Source: Notospermus geniculatus (lineage: Eukaryota > Nemertea > Pilidiophora > Heteronemertea > Lineidae). Taken from it: DNA of 64,000 nt. The stretch covers positions 701,571 to 765,570 of the forward strand of contig NMRB01000050.1 of assembly GCA_002633025.1 (NCBI GenBank), in the 5' to 3' direction. The position numbers and the translations under genes were made by a program. The notes under the pieces are model-generated. The model did no database searches and was not told where the DNA came from. It saw only the letters and a program-made list of their open reading frames with translations. Below, in pieces: positions 25,725 to 37,689 of this stretch (the first letter of the stretch is position 1; every line of letters starts with the position of its first letter).

Positions 25725-26060
25725 ACATGTAGCACCCAGTGATGTCCTTCACTTTTGTACAGTACCCACTTGTGTCCTCCACTTCTGTAACAGCACCCAC
25801 TGACGTCCCTCACTTTTGTATAGCACCCACTGATGTCCTTCACTTTTATATAGCTCCCACTGATGTCCTTCACTTTTGTATAGCACCCACTGATGTCCTT
25901 CACTTTTGTATAGCACCCACTCATGTCCTTCACTTTTGTATAGCACCCACTTGTGTCCTCCACTTCTGTAACAGCACCCACTGACGTCCTTACACTAATC
26001 ACCTTTGACCCACTGACGTCCTTCACTTTTTACAGCACCAACTGATGTACTTCACAGCAC
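25725..26060. repeat. 30-bp minisatellite, about 11 copies
   Basis: Unit approximates TGATGTCCTTCACTTTTGTA followed by TAGCACCCAC; copies vary by substitutions and small indels (for example TGTGTCCTCCACTTCTGTAA). Length divisible by three, hence open frames on both strands that I reject. Confidence 0.93.
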
Positions 26061-26339
26061 CCATACTTCATTGTATAGTACCCACTAAAAAAATTCTTTT
26101 AAATCAAATTATAACAAAAATCGTACAGCATTGATTGATTTTTCAGCAGTTATTCCAGCATCGAATTTCAAAAGGCTGTGAATCTATAAATAGATCGAAT
26201 GTTATCGATCAATACCAAAACACAGTATAATTATTCAATACATCTCTTCCGTGGGATCGAATTCAACGACCCAAGGTCCCCCAGGCAACAATCAACTCCA
26301 TTTTATACTGGAAATATTTCAATATGACAGAAACTCAAT

Positions 26340-26712
26340 ACTCAGTCTAATGCAGTGGAACTACTGTTTATGGAACCTCTCTATTATGGAACCCCTCTAA
26401 CAAACCTCTCTATATGGGAATTTTCTATAATGGATCCTCTCTTTTATTGGACCGGCCTATCTGTTTTGAAACCTCTCTAATTGAACCTCTCCAACTTCCA
26501 AGTATTATGGAGTACCTCTGTATTATGCAACCTCTACAGTGTATGTAGCGGAATGTCTCTATTATTATGGCTCCTATCAGTTATGGAACCTCTCTATATG
26601 AGACCACTCTATCATGAGACCTCTCTATTATGGAACCTCTACAATAAGACCTTAGAACCTTTCCATGACAGAACCTCCGTAATAGGAGCATTTATAGGAA
26701 CACCATAAGATC
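26340..26712. repeat. Degenerate short-period repeat
   Basis: Repeated variants of TATTATGGAACCTCTC at irregular 15-25 bp spacing. Related GAGGTGTCC-type sequence appears at 20570-20660, 23910-24070, 27650-27740, 28200-28280 and 28540-28672. Confidence 0.7.
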
Positions 26713-27113
26713 CTGTATAAGACCAACTTGAGGACACATCACATGATCATTCATAAAGCCCAGCATACACATGTACTTTTTAGCTGTAGGCCCTGAATTG
26801 AATGATAGTATGAATCTTCTCGTGTACGGCACTGGGCATTGTATTTACCTTAGCTTGGCCTCAGGGTGTCTATTAATAAATATCGCATCAGTCAAAAATA
26901 TATGAAAATATTCATGATACACATACCAAAATAGCCGAGCCAATTCAAGGACGAAAATGAACCCAATTAGGCTTACTGTACCAACGAGCCTACATGTAGC
27001 TATTTCTGAGAATGTACACCCATAATAGGCAGGCAGAGGCGATCAGTGGCCCTTCCCATTTGGAAACACGAGACCCACAAATCATAAATGTTAAACAGAA
27101 TGGTTGCCCTTAC

Positions 27114-27300
27114 CTTAGGTATTAGAATCTGGTGTTTGTGAGTTGAAAAATGTTTAGGTGAAGTATTCACAGTCTTACTGAGGAGTATTCCGAGATTTCG
27201 CAAAGCAGGGACAGGGGCAAAACACGAGAGCCTGAGCAAGCTGTAGAGGATATTGAATTCAATATGGCGGAGGCTGTACACTCTGACGTCAAACCGGCTT
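27114..27300 (-). other. Candidate rab3 5' exon / promoter-proximal region
   Basis: On the minus strand the sequence ends with CCTAAG|GTAAGG (donor after 27114), a strong splice donor, preceded by about 190 bp containing a CRE-type TGACGTCA and GCCATATTGAATTC. The rab3 ATG exon begins directly at an acceptor, so a spliced 5' leader is required, and this is the best-looking donor upstream. The open frame across it would join in frame to the ATG, but an N-terminal extension is not known in Rab3, so I read it as 5' UTR. An inference; another unlinked transcript is possible. Confidence 0.3.
27284..27291. promoter_or_regulatory. CRE-type palindrome TGACGTCA
   Basis: A perfect CREB/ATF consensus about 170 bp upstream of the candidate donor at 27113. 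Such a site fits a promoter of a neuronal gene but an 8-bp match is weak evidence on its own. Confidence 0.35.
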
Positions 27301-27754
27301 CTTTCATTCAGAGTCCGGATCAATACATGTTAATGTGTTGCATGTACACCACTCCAGATGGGAATGGTACCGTCGACGCATTTACATAATCAATATGGAA
27401 CCAATCGCTAGATATACAGCTGTCCTATAAACATAATCTCCCAGTGTGCCTAATATGGCATGTGTCATTCCGTCGTAACCAACGACGACCGGTAAATGAC
27501 AAAACTGCTATTTTGTCATTGTTGTGTAATTTGGGTCCATGTCACGGCCAGTTTTGCTTCGCAATAGTGGCCTTTATTAATTATGTAAAGATGGGGGTGA
27601 TACCACTATAATGACGGGGACGGACAACCGGATACAATGTATCTCATATACTAGTACCTCTGTATGAAGGACATCTGGGACTAACACTACAGTCACACTA
27701 CATTTGAGAGGTGTACTGTCCTGATTACAGAAGCCATCAAGAATCGAACAGACC

Positions 27755-28199
27755 AATCTACTCTTCATTCCAAATCCCCTTGGCGCGAGGTTTTCGGCCG
27801 ATATCTCCTCAACGGCTGGGCCAAATTCAACATACCATACATCAATAAACTTGTCTTTCTTGCCGGTATCTTTCTGCTATCTTCATTTTTTGCGTAAGGC
27901 CTGCATAACGGATCTCTTTCTCAAAACCCATTTCATTTCGCGATGCTGTTCAGTGCAGTTTACACGTGCGCGATGCATTGCGTCATTTCAAAATGGCCAC
28001 CATTTCGGCCGCCAGCACAAACGGTGATTTGTGAAACAACTTTTTTCTGTCACGTTTTTCGGGAAATTGACTGTGATGATGGCTGTACCGCCAAGAAAGA
28101 TAAGTCAACTGACGTATGTTTCATCAAAATCGGCCCAGCCGTTGCGGAGCTATCGTTGATAAACCTCGCGCCAAGGGGATTTGGAATGGAGAGTAAGAC
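27755..28199. mobile_element. MITE, more than 100-bp inverted repeats
   Basis: The left end has ATTCCAAATCCCCTTGGCGC and the right end its reverse complement. Similarity extends inward through GAGGTTT, CAACGGCTGGGCC, ACATAC and TCTTTCTTG, roughly 110 bp of imperfect arm. The flanks on both sides are GAGGTGT-type repeat. The open frame at 27943-28218 lies inside it and is not a gene. Confidence 0.8.
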
Positions 28200-28324
28200 T
28201 GAAGAGGTGTTCAATTAGCAGATGCTGAAGGGAGGTTTCATTGTCGAGGGATACCTCTCTATAACGGACGTCTATAGAAGTGACCCCCACAATATGAATA
28301 GACTCTATCAATCCAATATCCAAT

Positions 28325-28516
28325 AGAGCGCAGCACCTGACGGGTAGCTAGCTAGGCCTTCAGCGTCACGACGTCCCGTGCCCATTCTGAACGCCATGAC
28401 GTCACTTGAAAAACCTCCACTTGTTTCAGCGATCATGACGTCGTCTCAAGTCAAGATGTCATGGAATGAGTACGGGACGTCGTGACGCTGTAGTTACCCG
28501 TCAGGTGCTGTGCTCT
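28325..28516. mobile_element. MITE, about 45-bp inverted repeats
   Basis: Left AGAGCGCAGCACCTGACGGG and right, reverse-complemented, AGAGCACAGCACCTGACGGG; both arms continue through CAGCGTCACGACGTCCCGT. The interior holds several TGACGTC blocks. 192 bp, no transposase; inserted in the same repeat island as 27755-28199. Confidence 0.85.
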
Positions 28517-28539
28517 TTTGGAGTGATATCGTCTATTGA

Positions 28540-28672
28540 AAGGTGTCTTCACTACAGAGGGCAACGAACAAAGAGATGACCAATACACGACTGAACATTG
28601 GTGACGTGTCCTTAATAGAGAGGTGTCCATCTTACAGAGGTGTCCACTAAGAGAGGTTTCATTGTACAGGAA
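28540..28672. repeat. GAGGTGTCC-type degenerate repeat
   Basis: Several AGAGAGGTGTCC or ACAGAGGTGTCC blocks at about 20-bp spacing, continuing the repeat interrupted by the two MITEs to the left. Confidence 0.6.
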
Positions 28673-29260
28673 AATCAATGACATGCTGTTAATTCAGTTC
28701 TTTGATCATTGATTCAACTATTAGGTAGGGTGCCTGAGGTCAATGGTAAAATGACAAGAATAAATTTTCCCTGAGGATTAGCATTAGATTTAATGAATTC
28801 TATTCCTTTAGACAAACATAACTGTCGTCAATGGAGAGCGCCCTTAGTGCTTCAGCTGGAACAATCAGACTTTTCAGTGCGACACCCTAAAACTCGACCC
28901 AGGTTCCAATCTGAAAGAAAACCAAGTTGATATTGAAACTGAGGACTTGTAATTTTGGATGTCATACATAGATGTCACTATAGGCATTGCTGCCTCAAAG
29001 CACTCAGTCAGGCGGAGTTGGTCACTTTCCATGTGCATGTAGGCCTGCCCTCTGTAGGGAGGTGGAAAGTCTACAGTTCCAGAAATCTGCCTAATTTATC
29101 CCTCGCCAACCCCAGTGATGTAAGACAAGCTTGTGAAGGCAGCTCAACCAGGCCAAGTCAAAGACTTCTAAAGCCTGTCACAGCGACGGAAACAGGACTT
29201 GTCCATCATTTTCCAACTCGTCCATCATTCATGTCATTGTCCAACTCTCTGGCCAACTAT

Positions 29261-29425
29261 TCATGGTTTCCACGACGTAACTCCGACAATGTCCGCCTTT
29301 GCTGACGTTGCCATGATGACGCAAAGCCGGGGGCAAAATGCATTGCTGATGATGCAAACATAATGCAAGGCCAGGGGGCAAAATGCGCAACGTCACAGAA
29401 AGATGTTACGTCGTGGAAACGATGA
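29261..29425. mobile_element. MITE (copy in A)
   Basis: Perfect 16-bp arms GTTTCCACGACGTAAC (29266-29281) and GTTACGTCGTGGAAAC (29405-29420), with an internal direct repeat containing GGGGGCAAAATGC. No coding capacity. Confidence 0.8.
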
Positions 29426-30014
29426 ATAAAAGTGGCCACAAAATACAACCACAGACACAAGACATCAACTGTGTGAGAACGACACTGTCTTAGTCTGCCA
29501 ATTTCGAGGGTGAGTACTCAATCTGACCAGACTCTGTTGTGGTGACGAACTGCTGACACCAGTATAAAAATCTTTCTGGCCAATACTGCAAGTGGAATGT
29601 GGCCATAGACGGTGCTAGTGTGCTGAGCAGTGTATCATCAAGACTACAGATACAAATGAAGCAAGCCTTGCCAATGTGAGAGTGAAGACCAGAAAACATG
29701 GGACTGCCTGTATTGTGAATTTTGCTCGCTTCCAACATCACCCCCACCAACGTTTGTTTTGTCAGTGATGTAGGGGAGCAAATGCTGGAGTTCCTGATAA
29801 GATTACGATGGGTCGTGGACGGTCACATGATGACACACTGCTTTCATTCAGCACAGCTCTGATTCTTATGCAGCCAAACCAATGTGAGGTGTATGCCGTG
29901 CAAAATGGCTGCCACAAGTTTACACCAGAAGGCACGGACACGACACAGACTTGCGTAAGTGGTGTGAGATTCTGACGTGTGCTGTGATCGACGCCATTCA
30001 ACACCAACTCTTAC

Positions 30015-31531
30015 CATCATCATTATGCCACTTCCAACCACCCCTGATGCCACCTAGCAACCAGACAAGACATTAACATTAATAAAACAGTTTCAGGCCA
30101 AACGATGTAAAAAGCAAACAAAATCTCACTCGAGAAACAAGTACCGGTATTGCTTCAGCGAGTCACTTGTCGGTTGAACCTGCATGCGCTCAACCTCTCA
30201 TGCAGGACTCGGAGTCATATTTACGGTGATCTGGACAAATTGAACGAAGTTGGATGTTCAACACAAGGACACCTTACATAGTTTCAGCAACATACATACT
30301 GTCCTAATGGCCCCCCCCCCTTTCAGCCAACAAATCTGCAAAATTGGTCGTGAAACTCTGAAATTTGGAGCAAATCATTGAAATTCACAGCAGATTTCAA
30401 TGTTTCCCCCCTCTTTTCTGATATTATGGATCCGCCCCAAACTCATGCAGGCAGTGGATGGTCAATGAAGATTTGGCTCTCAGAGAGGGCTGCATCAAAT
30501 CCAAGGAGGGGTTCTCACCGTATTCCTATTAGTATCCGATTCCGCATCAAATTTCCTACCAAGGGCTCGGCCGAGATAGAAGGCATCCATACGAGACATA
30601 CTAATTTACGATACCAACACTTCAAAGAGCAAACCCCTTAACAAGGCTTTGACTTGAGTTCCGTTCTGAGGCACATACACATCATATGGTGGAATTTTCC
30701 ATTTCTAGCAGATAATTAGCCAAAAGAAGGCTTGGGTGGTTGACTCACGATTAACAGAATAAATGACAGTGACAAAAGACATCCATTAGTTCTTTCCTGA
30801 TTCACGAATCTAAACGCCAGGATTTAATTGAGACAAAATTGAACAGGATAATCCTTTCAGAAATGTTAGATTATCTATGGATTAACATGTGTATGTAGTA
30901 TGACACAAAGAAACAATGACAGAAGGCCAGCACATTATCATGTTGACAAAACTCACTTGAAAAATGTCAAACGTCAGAATTTGTGCTCAACACAGTCCCA
31001 TATTTCTCACCTCAACTGGTCTCCGATTTTAGAATCGAACTGGACTTCAAGAGATGGCCGTGCAACATTTAGGAACTAAACGTTCCTGGGTCCGATTATT
31101 CGAAATTGGGCCTCCCTACCTTCAAATTCCTAGTGTGCCTTCTCGACATTTTGCTGGCACCTAAAACCAAGTCACCAACCCATTTACAAAGAGCAAGGTC
31201 GTAGAATTCAGAGCAAACACGTATGTATAGCAGTATTCAATGCCTGATGACAAACCCGCAGCTTTTATCCAAAAGTCTGCTAATTCAAGGCGATGATTAC
31301 AACATGCCAAATAATCAGTAATCTACTGACTGGACTCCTGGAAACAACTGGAAAATCATTCCTGTCTACGGGCAAATCACATGTAATTTGTCTCGTCAGC
31401 TTTTGCAGGGCCAGATTTTCAGCTGGCCTTGGGCCGACACAACCGTCACCAACAAGACAACTTCACCATAGGCCAGAGGACACAGCTTCACATGAAGATG
31501 AGCACTCACCATGACGAAAGGTAAAGATGCT
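30015..31531 (-). other. Candidate exons of an unidentified gene, copy A
   Basis: Counterparts of the four candidate exons described in A': 30015-30053, 30519-30600, 31011-31075 and 31510-31531, the last cut off by the N at 31532. Splice donors GTAAGA, GTGAGA, GTGAGA and GTGAGT and all reading frames are kept. Differences from A' include Arg versus Gln in the 65-nt exon and Ala versus Val in the 82-nt exon. Not recognised as a known family. Confidence 0.3.
30308..30445. other. Sequence specific to copy A
   Basis: Contains a C-rich run and ATTATGGATCCGCCCC. The equivalent position in A' (about 40510-40575) carries different, shorter sequence. A haplotype-specific insertion or replacement; no terminal repeats seen. 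Confidence 0.5.
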
Positions 31532-31532
31532 N

Positions 31533-31868
31533 GCGTCCAACATGACAATCTGACATTGAAAAGAAGGCAGTGTTATTCTGCTTCTAGCATAACTAACATT
31601 ACCATCACGCAAATGAATAGCTGTGAATTCATCTCGTGGAAATGAGCAATCTGAGATTTCTTTATTGTTTGAAATACGGAGCCATGTATAGTTTTCATGT
31701 GGGAAGATCAATGCTAATTGTATTCCTCCCACAGATCGGATCGTGTTCGATCTAGTGTCAAGTAACTTCACGGAGAAATACGGTACGCCAATTATCAACA
31801 TACGTACACAACCACCTCACCTAAAGGCGTGTTTCCACTACGACATATTTGCACGGTTTCCAGAGGCA
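31533..31868. other. Stretch identical in both copies
   Basis: No base differs between this stretch and its counterpart in A' (from about 42832), although nearby sequence differs by SNPs and indels. A minus-strand open frame of about 90 codons covers most of it (with GGIQLALIFPHENYTWLRIS) and could be an exon, but no consistent splice donor was found. Includes AATAAA on the minus strand. Confidence 0.35.
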
Positions 31869-32344
31869 TCGTGTTCATCTGTGCTTACAATATCGCACAT
31901 CAAGAGCTGGCAGAGTCAAGGCCACGTTACGATGTTGTGCAGCTACGTGCTATTTACTGCAGTGTCTCTCCAGAAACGTTTCTGGGGACTCAAGTGGCAG
32001 CTCCTTTAGCGCTTCACTTGATTCTCACAGACCTTCAACTGGGAATCGAATCGTCCCCACTACCATGACTACAGCCGTCCTTACTAAAGAAGTTCCACAG
32101 TAATGTAATCAAATATTAATGCAATTCAATGTCCCAGCGAGAATATAATCCACCTCCGTTTTCTGATTACCATTCTTATTTGCATTTACGCTAGATCTCA
32201 GATTAAAATGCAGCAACCAAGGTCACTGAACTCTTGAAGGTAACAGTTGATGCGCATTCTCATTCTGTATTGAATGGTGAAACAAATGATGATACCATTG
32301 GTGTCCTTTGCAAAGAGGTGTGCTCCTTCCATCCTCAGCCGTGT

Positions 32345-32850
32345 CCTCTAAAGGAGGTTCCACTACAGCCCTGCAGTCATAGGGAGGTTCCACTACATTC
32401 CACAGTCATACTCATAGGGATGTTCCACTACAGTTCTATTCTCATAGGGAGACTTGTTCCACTACATTTCCGCAGTCATACTACATGTACGCAGACCGTT
32501 CCACACTCACAGGGAGGTTCCACTAGAGTTCCAAAGTCATAGGGTAAGCGAGATCTGTTCCACTACAGTTCAGCAGTCATAGGGAGATCTGTTCCACTAC
32601 AGTTCAACAGTCACCGGGAGACTTGTTCCACAGTCATAGGGAGGTTCCACTACATTCCAGTCATAGAGACCTGTTCCACTACAGTTCCACAGTCATAAGG
32701 AGACCTGTTCCACTACAGTTCCACAGTCATAGGGAGGCTCCACTACATTCCAGTCATAGAGACATGTTCCACTACAGTTCCACAGTCAATAGGGAGGTTC
32801 CACTACAGTTCCAGTCATAGACAGACCTGTTCCATTACAGTTCAACAGTC
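32345..32850. repeat. 27-30 bp minisatellite (copy A)
   Basis: Variants of GTTCCACTACAGTTCCACAG followed by TCATAGGGAG, with irregular higher-order spacing. Differs in copy number and order from the A' array at 43634-44045. Confidence 0.92.
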
Positions 32851-33584
32851 AGAGAACCAACAATCAGAAACGCAGCCTTCCATAAATGACAGAGTGGAAA
32901 AAAGGTATCCATCATCCAACACGGCTGCATTTGGGAAGGAAAGGAAGTCATTTCACATTGTCACCTGCCTCATCACTAGATCTGGGATGGCATTTCTGAG
33001 ATGGAAGTCAAGTGGCAGGGGATATACATGTAGACTATGCCATGTATGCATTGTGGGTGAGGAGGGGAGGAGATGGTATGGGAACTATGCTGAAGATGTC
33101 TAATTTCATATACAGTTTGTAGGAGGAAACTGGAGCCACGGAGATTGGTCATCATAGCTAGAATCAACAAGTAAAAGTACATTGTGTCTTAGGAACTGGA
33201 TTGACTCTCCGACCATACAAAAGATTTGGAGGACCTTTAAGATCTTGCTAGGCCTAAAAGGTGTGCGGAAAAAAAAATGTTGAAACTCTTTCTATAAATG
33301 ACCTCACTTGCTCCTTATCAAGATAATGATAACATGGAATTGCCCCATACGAAAACATGGTCAACAGGATCACTATAAAAGTCAATGCATTCCAGTCATC
33401 GCTATCTCAATGATAGCTGTCCATCTGTTTGTTAGAAATGACAGGTAAAAGCTTGAAATGGTTCATGCACAGGTTGTCAGAGGGAGAGCTTCTGTTCTCT
33501 GTCCATGAGGCTTGGCCTTCACAGAAACATCCATGCTGGAAAGGTCGCAGACTGTCTGGCCCAAGTTTGCCAGTTCAAATCATG

Positions 33585-33725
33585 GCTGGACCCTTTCTTT
33601 ATGTGACAGAGAGGGTCACTATACTTGACAATCCCAACGCCAATGCCTTATGTGAGGATCCGTGGGTTCGAGTCCGCTAGGAAGTTACGTCTTTCACCTC
33701 AGAAACCTGTTATTATTTCAGGACA
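33585..33725 (+). mobile_element. tRNA-derived SINE (copy A)
   Basis: Contains GCCTTATGTGAGGATCCG, then the B-box-like GTGGGTTCGAGTCC, followed by the same downstream tail (AAGTTACGTCTTTCA, AGAAACC, TATTTCA) as the better preserved element at 63141-63270. The A-box part is decayed. Confidence 0.6.
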
Positions 33726-34379
33726 AGACAATCCCAACGAGGATATTCAGGGGTTTATATAGCACTTGTTGCCCTATGCCACTGCCCGCAAATAGGGGTG
33801 ACCTAAGAAAGCTAGCAGTACGAACCCCTAACATGCAACAACCCCATGGCCAAGGTTGCTCGTAGCCAAGGGGACAGTGATGACGGCAAGCTGAGTATCA
33901 AAACCAAACAATGGTGAACCATCATTGGCTATCTGCTGTACAAAAACATCTACACCGTTCCACCTCAACAATCCTCCCTAAGCATGACACAACAAAGAGA
34001 TGGCTCATACTCCTAGCAAGCCTGTCATCAATCAATACATTTATTGACATTTGAAACTGTTTGTTTACATTTTTCAAATTGCTATATATTGCAAATGATA
34101 CATGTCCAAAACAATAAAGCAAGCAGTTCGTTTCGGCATCCAAAAATTGACCTTAACATATGAAGAGCACTGGAACAAGTGACAATTAGAATGAAATGAA
34201 TCATAATATTGGGTAGCGGCTGAGGGTTTGCTGGTGCAAAGGTTTTCAGAACAGCCCATAAAATGTACTGCAAAGAAATCTTTGGAAAAGATTTCAATGA
34301 TACTTTGTTCAACAACCAAGAGTCTGTCTTGCAATGAAACATTTCTCAAAGGCTCAATACCAATTTCTGAACAGCCAAT

Positions 34380-34690
34380 ATGGAGGAAACATAACCACTT
34401 ATGATTTCTGAACTGCCAATAGGCCGTAATTACAAAGGAACCATTTCCAAAGACCTGATTTCATCACCACTTCACACAATTTCAGAACAGCCAATAGACT
34501 ATATGACATAGGAACCATTTTACAAAGACCGGAATTCATCACCACTTCACACAATTTCAGAACAGCCAATAGAATATATTACCGGTACATAAGACACATT
34601 TCCCCAATTCTACATCCCCACCACTTCACACAATTTGAGAACAGCCAATAGACTATATAACATAGGAAACATTTCCCAAAGCCTTCATCT
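34380..34690. repeat. 65-bp-class tandem repeat (copy A)
   Basis: Repeated order of AACAGCCAATAGACTATA, GGAACCATTT and CATCACCACTTCACACAATT, four to five copies. The counterpart in A' is 46140-46450. Confidence 0.85.
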
Positions 34691-34876
34691 GTACTTCTCT
34701 CTTTCCGTCATGTCATACAAATAAATCAGCCCTTCTGGTTGACTGAAGATGGAAATTGATTTCTTCAGATCAATTATCCCCCTCACGCAGCATCCACCGA
34801 TCAGCCGAAATGAGGAAGATGGAGACGGTGTGTAGAGAATCAGTTGAGGATGAAATGTACAGTGACATGTCTAATG

Positions 34877-34990
34877 TCAGAGTGGTGCAATGGAAATGCT
34901 GGCGCCTGTCACCACTGAGGGTTTTGGTTCGATTGCAGTTGGATCTGCTGTTCATGTGAGAGGGACTGCAACTTGGTTTGATAAATGCCG
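34877..34990 (+). mobile_element. tRNA-like SINE head
   Basis: Starts TGTCAGAGTGGTGCAATGG (A-box-like), with GAGGGTTTTGGTTCGAT at B-box distance, then a tail with TTTTCTCCGGGCACTCCAG. The A' counterpart is at 46652-46760. It directly adjoins the MITE at 35039. Confidence 0.5.
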
Positions 34991-35038
34991 GTTTTCTCCG
35001 GGCACTCCAGTTTTCTCCTACTGTAGATTAGAATCACT

Positions 35039-35230
35039 AAATGTGACCCATGACAGCAAAATGAGTCGGAATGCACCGGAACGGAAAGAAGACCCAAGAT
35101 GACTCCAGAAATGAACAAAGTCAGAATGGGCAGACAAATCCTGAAATCAACAAACCCGTTGGTGTCACCTTGGGCATGTTGGGTCTTCTGTGCACATTCC
35201 GACTGATTTTGCAGTCACAGGTCACAAATG
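35039..35230. mobile_element. MITE (copy A), same family as 5054-5262
   Basis: Left arm AATGTGACCCATGACAGCAA and right arm (reverse complement) TTTGTGACCTGTGACTGCAA, continuing through AATSAGTCGGAATG. Interior about 110 bp. Confidence 0.78.
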
Positions 35231-36379
35231 TTGTCTAGAGAGCTGAAAGGTTGTAGACTAATATTGGGTTCTAGCTCACAATTCAATATTTCAAAATCAT
35301 CTCCACCAGGGGAATATGCCTTTCCTTGACTATGAGGAGGCTGCCGCTGAATCTCCATCCCTTGATTCTCAGGAATATGTATGGAGATGTATGGAGTACA
35401 GCAAACAAGTAGAGGATGAAATGTACAAGGTCATGTCTTTTCTAGAAATAGAAACATAGAGGGATAAGCCTTGACCCTGAGGACGGTACCATAACCATCT
35501 CCATCCTTTGATAAATTGATTCCGAACAAACGGCTCCATTTACAAAATTGGTGCCCTGCACACAGCCACAGTCGACATTCACAATCTCTCAAACAGAGGA
35601 AAGATACACATAGACGTCCTTGACGGGGAAGGAATACATGCATGTGTCATAATAAAGGCAACTCAAGCTTCACTGAATTATATCAATCTAATCAACAACT
35701 CAAACTGCAAGTCTCACCACCTGCGTTGCAATTCATGAATTGGTTATCAACCAGATTGCGATATTCCATGATATACTCGGGTGACACGAACTCTAAAAAG
35801 AGGCTTGTATGCCGAGAATGTCAGGTGTGTTTTCATCATTCCCAAAGTTGCGAAGGTGATTATTGTTAATTGGACAGATCGGCATGACAATCAATTGAAA
35901 CCCAAAATATCAGAAACATTTCAATGGAGGCAAATATCACAGTTTCCTCTGAAAAAAAGATCAGTTTCTTCTGAAAAAAGACCCCAACATACATGTATCA
36001 CAAAGTCCAAGGGTATACCCTGCCCTTCAACTTCTAATAACAAAGTAAAATATAATTTCATCATTTCACCTTCATCTTCACCCCTGACGCATAGTTCACA
36101 TAAAAAGGTCACGTGACTTGTGTTACAAATCCATCCACCTTGATACCCTGAGGGAAGTGTACAGCTAAGTAGCTTCAAATGGTAAAAGGTCGTGTTTTAT
36201 ACATTAAGGATCGTGTTTCAAATGAAGAAGAAATGAGATGAGTCTTTGTAGTGTAATAATTTGGTAGCTGAAACCATGCTTTGTCATCATCAGTTGTTCA
36301 TACACAATGAATCACAACCTGTGGTTATGGAGATGTGTTTCTGTTTTTAGGAGATCAGAGATTTCACACAACTGTTCAT

Positions 36380-36820
36380 GGTGATTTTGTGCAGCTGTTC
36401 ATGTAGCTGTCTGTGGAGATTTAATGCAGATGTCTGTGGAACCTCATGCAGCTGTCTGTGAAACCTCATGCAGCTGTCCACTCCATGAAGATTTCATGTA
36501 GCTGTCTGAGATTTCATGCAGCTGTCTGAGGAGATTTCATGCAGCTGTCAGTGAAACCTCATGCAGCTATCTGTGAAAGTCATGCAGCTGTCCACTCCAT
36601 GAAGATTTCATGTAGCTGTCTGAGGAGATTTCATGCAGCTATCTGTGGAGATTTCACGCAGCTGTCTGTGAAACCTCATGCAGCTCTCCACTCCATGAAG
36701 ATTTCATGCAGCTGTCTGAGGAGATTTCATGCAGCTGTCCGTGAAACTTCATGCAGAAGATTTCATGCAGCTGTCCATGGAGATTTCATGCATCTCTTCA
36801 AGAAGATCTCATGTAGGTGT
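36380..36820. repeat. About 24-bp minisatellite (copy A)
   Basis: Variants of GAGATTTCATGCAGCTGTCT, interspersed with GTGAAACCTCATGCAGCTGT and CCACTCCATGAAGA units. Contains many CAGCTG E-box cores as a consequence of the unit. A' counterpart at 48140-48650. Confidence 0.92.
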
Positions 36821-37689
36821 CTCTGTACAGAGAGGCAGTATTCATTGGATTGAATGGCTGTTCTCAAGAATGAACTAAACAGGAACTTTGTGAATACAAC
36901 TACCAGTAACTGAAATATTCAACAGTGCACTAGTCTGGCAAGTGAACGATATAAACTCGTACCGCCCAAGACCTCTCCGAGATTGCCACCAGCCCCCAAA
37001 GAAATTCAATATTTCGCACCATTTGAACGAGAAACGATGATGATAACTATGAGGTTTGTGAAAGAGGCTGAAAGAATTAGCCAACTTCGCCTTGGGTTTC
37101 TATGGTGAAATTACCTTGTTTTTGATCATATCCCACAGCATTTACAGAAAAATAATTAGTTTAACCCTCGGAGGTGCAACAGTTGGCAAGTGGTTTGCGT
37201 CAGGTATGTGATTGAGATTTCATTCAGCAAAACACACGTCCTGATAAAATGGACATTTTGCCACAACCTCACTCATGATGCCAGTTCAGGCAGTAGCCTC
37301 AATCCATACCCCTCTCATATTTCATCCCTGATATCTTTCACACGTTTCTATAATCTTATATCTAGCGTGACACTGATGTGATGTCGATAGATCAATCAAA
37401 TAGGAAATGAGCTCATCCTCATCATCTTGGCTTTGGTGCTCACAACGTGATACCTGGTACATACCAGATTGGAATTTCATATCGGGGAAGACAGACACAT
37501 AGGACATACTGAGGGAAGGGTTAACGGCCTTATTAAAAAAAACACAGCTGAAATGTACGTTGGCGCAGGTTTACAATAGTAATGGACAGCAGTGATAATA
37601 AACTGATGACCAATGATGATCACATGCAACAAGCCCGTGCTTTTGCTGGAGCGGGGGTCACATATTTTGACTCTGGTCTTTGAGGCATG

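Larger units (their letters stand above)
19772..27113 (-). other. rab3 upstream region / inferred first intron, repeat-rich
   Basis: A strong TTTTCAG acceptor abuts the ATG exon, so at least part of this stretch should be intron. It contains a SINE head (19930-19990, minus), a 66-bp-class tandem repeat (20150-20360), an 18-bp minisatellite (22459-22826), a foldback (24243-24361), a 30-bp minisatellite (25725-26060) and a degenerate repeat (26340-26712). A 32-bp direct duplication lies at about 20770-20830. No protein exon recognised; the many open frames coincide with repeats. Confidence 0.5.

Noticed and set aside
25697-26026. Repetitive open frames on both strands
   Set aside because: 30-bp minisatellite; the peptides are repeats of the unit only.
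27943-28218. 91-codon open frame
   Set aside because: Lies in the loop and right arm of a MITE.
35431-35643. Minus-strand frame containing LSKDGDGYG, resembling a calcium-binding loop
   Set aside because: The counterpart at 47187-47393 has a frame-shifting difference upstream of the motif, and there is no EF-hand flanking helix pattern.
36380-36820. Cluster of CAGCTG E-boxes as an enhancer
   Set aside because: CAGCTG is part of the minisatellite unit, so its repetition is not independent evidence.
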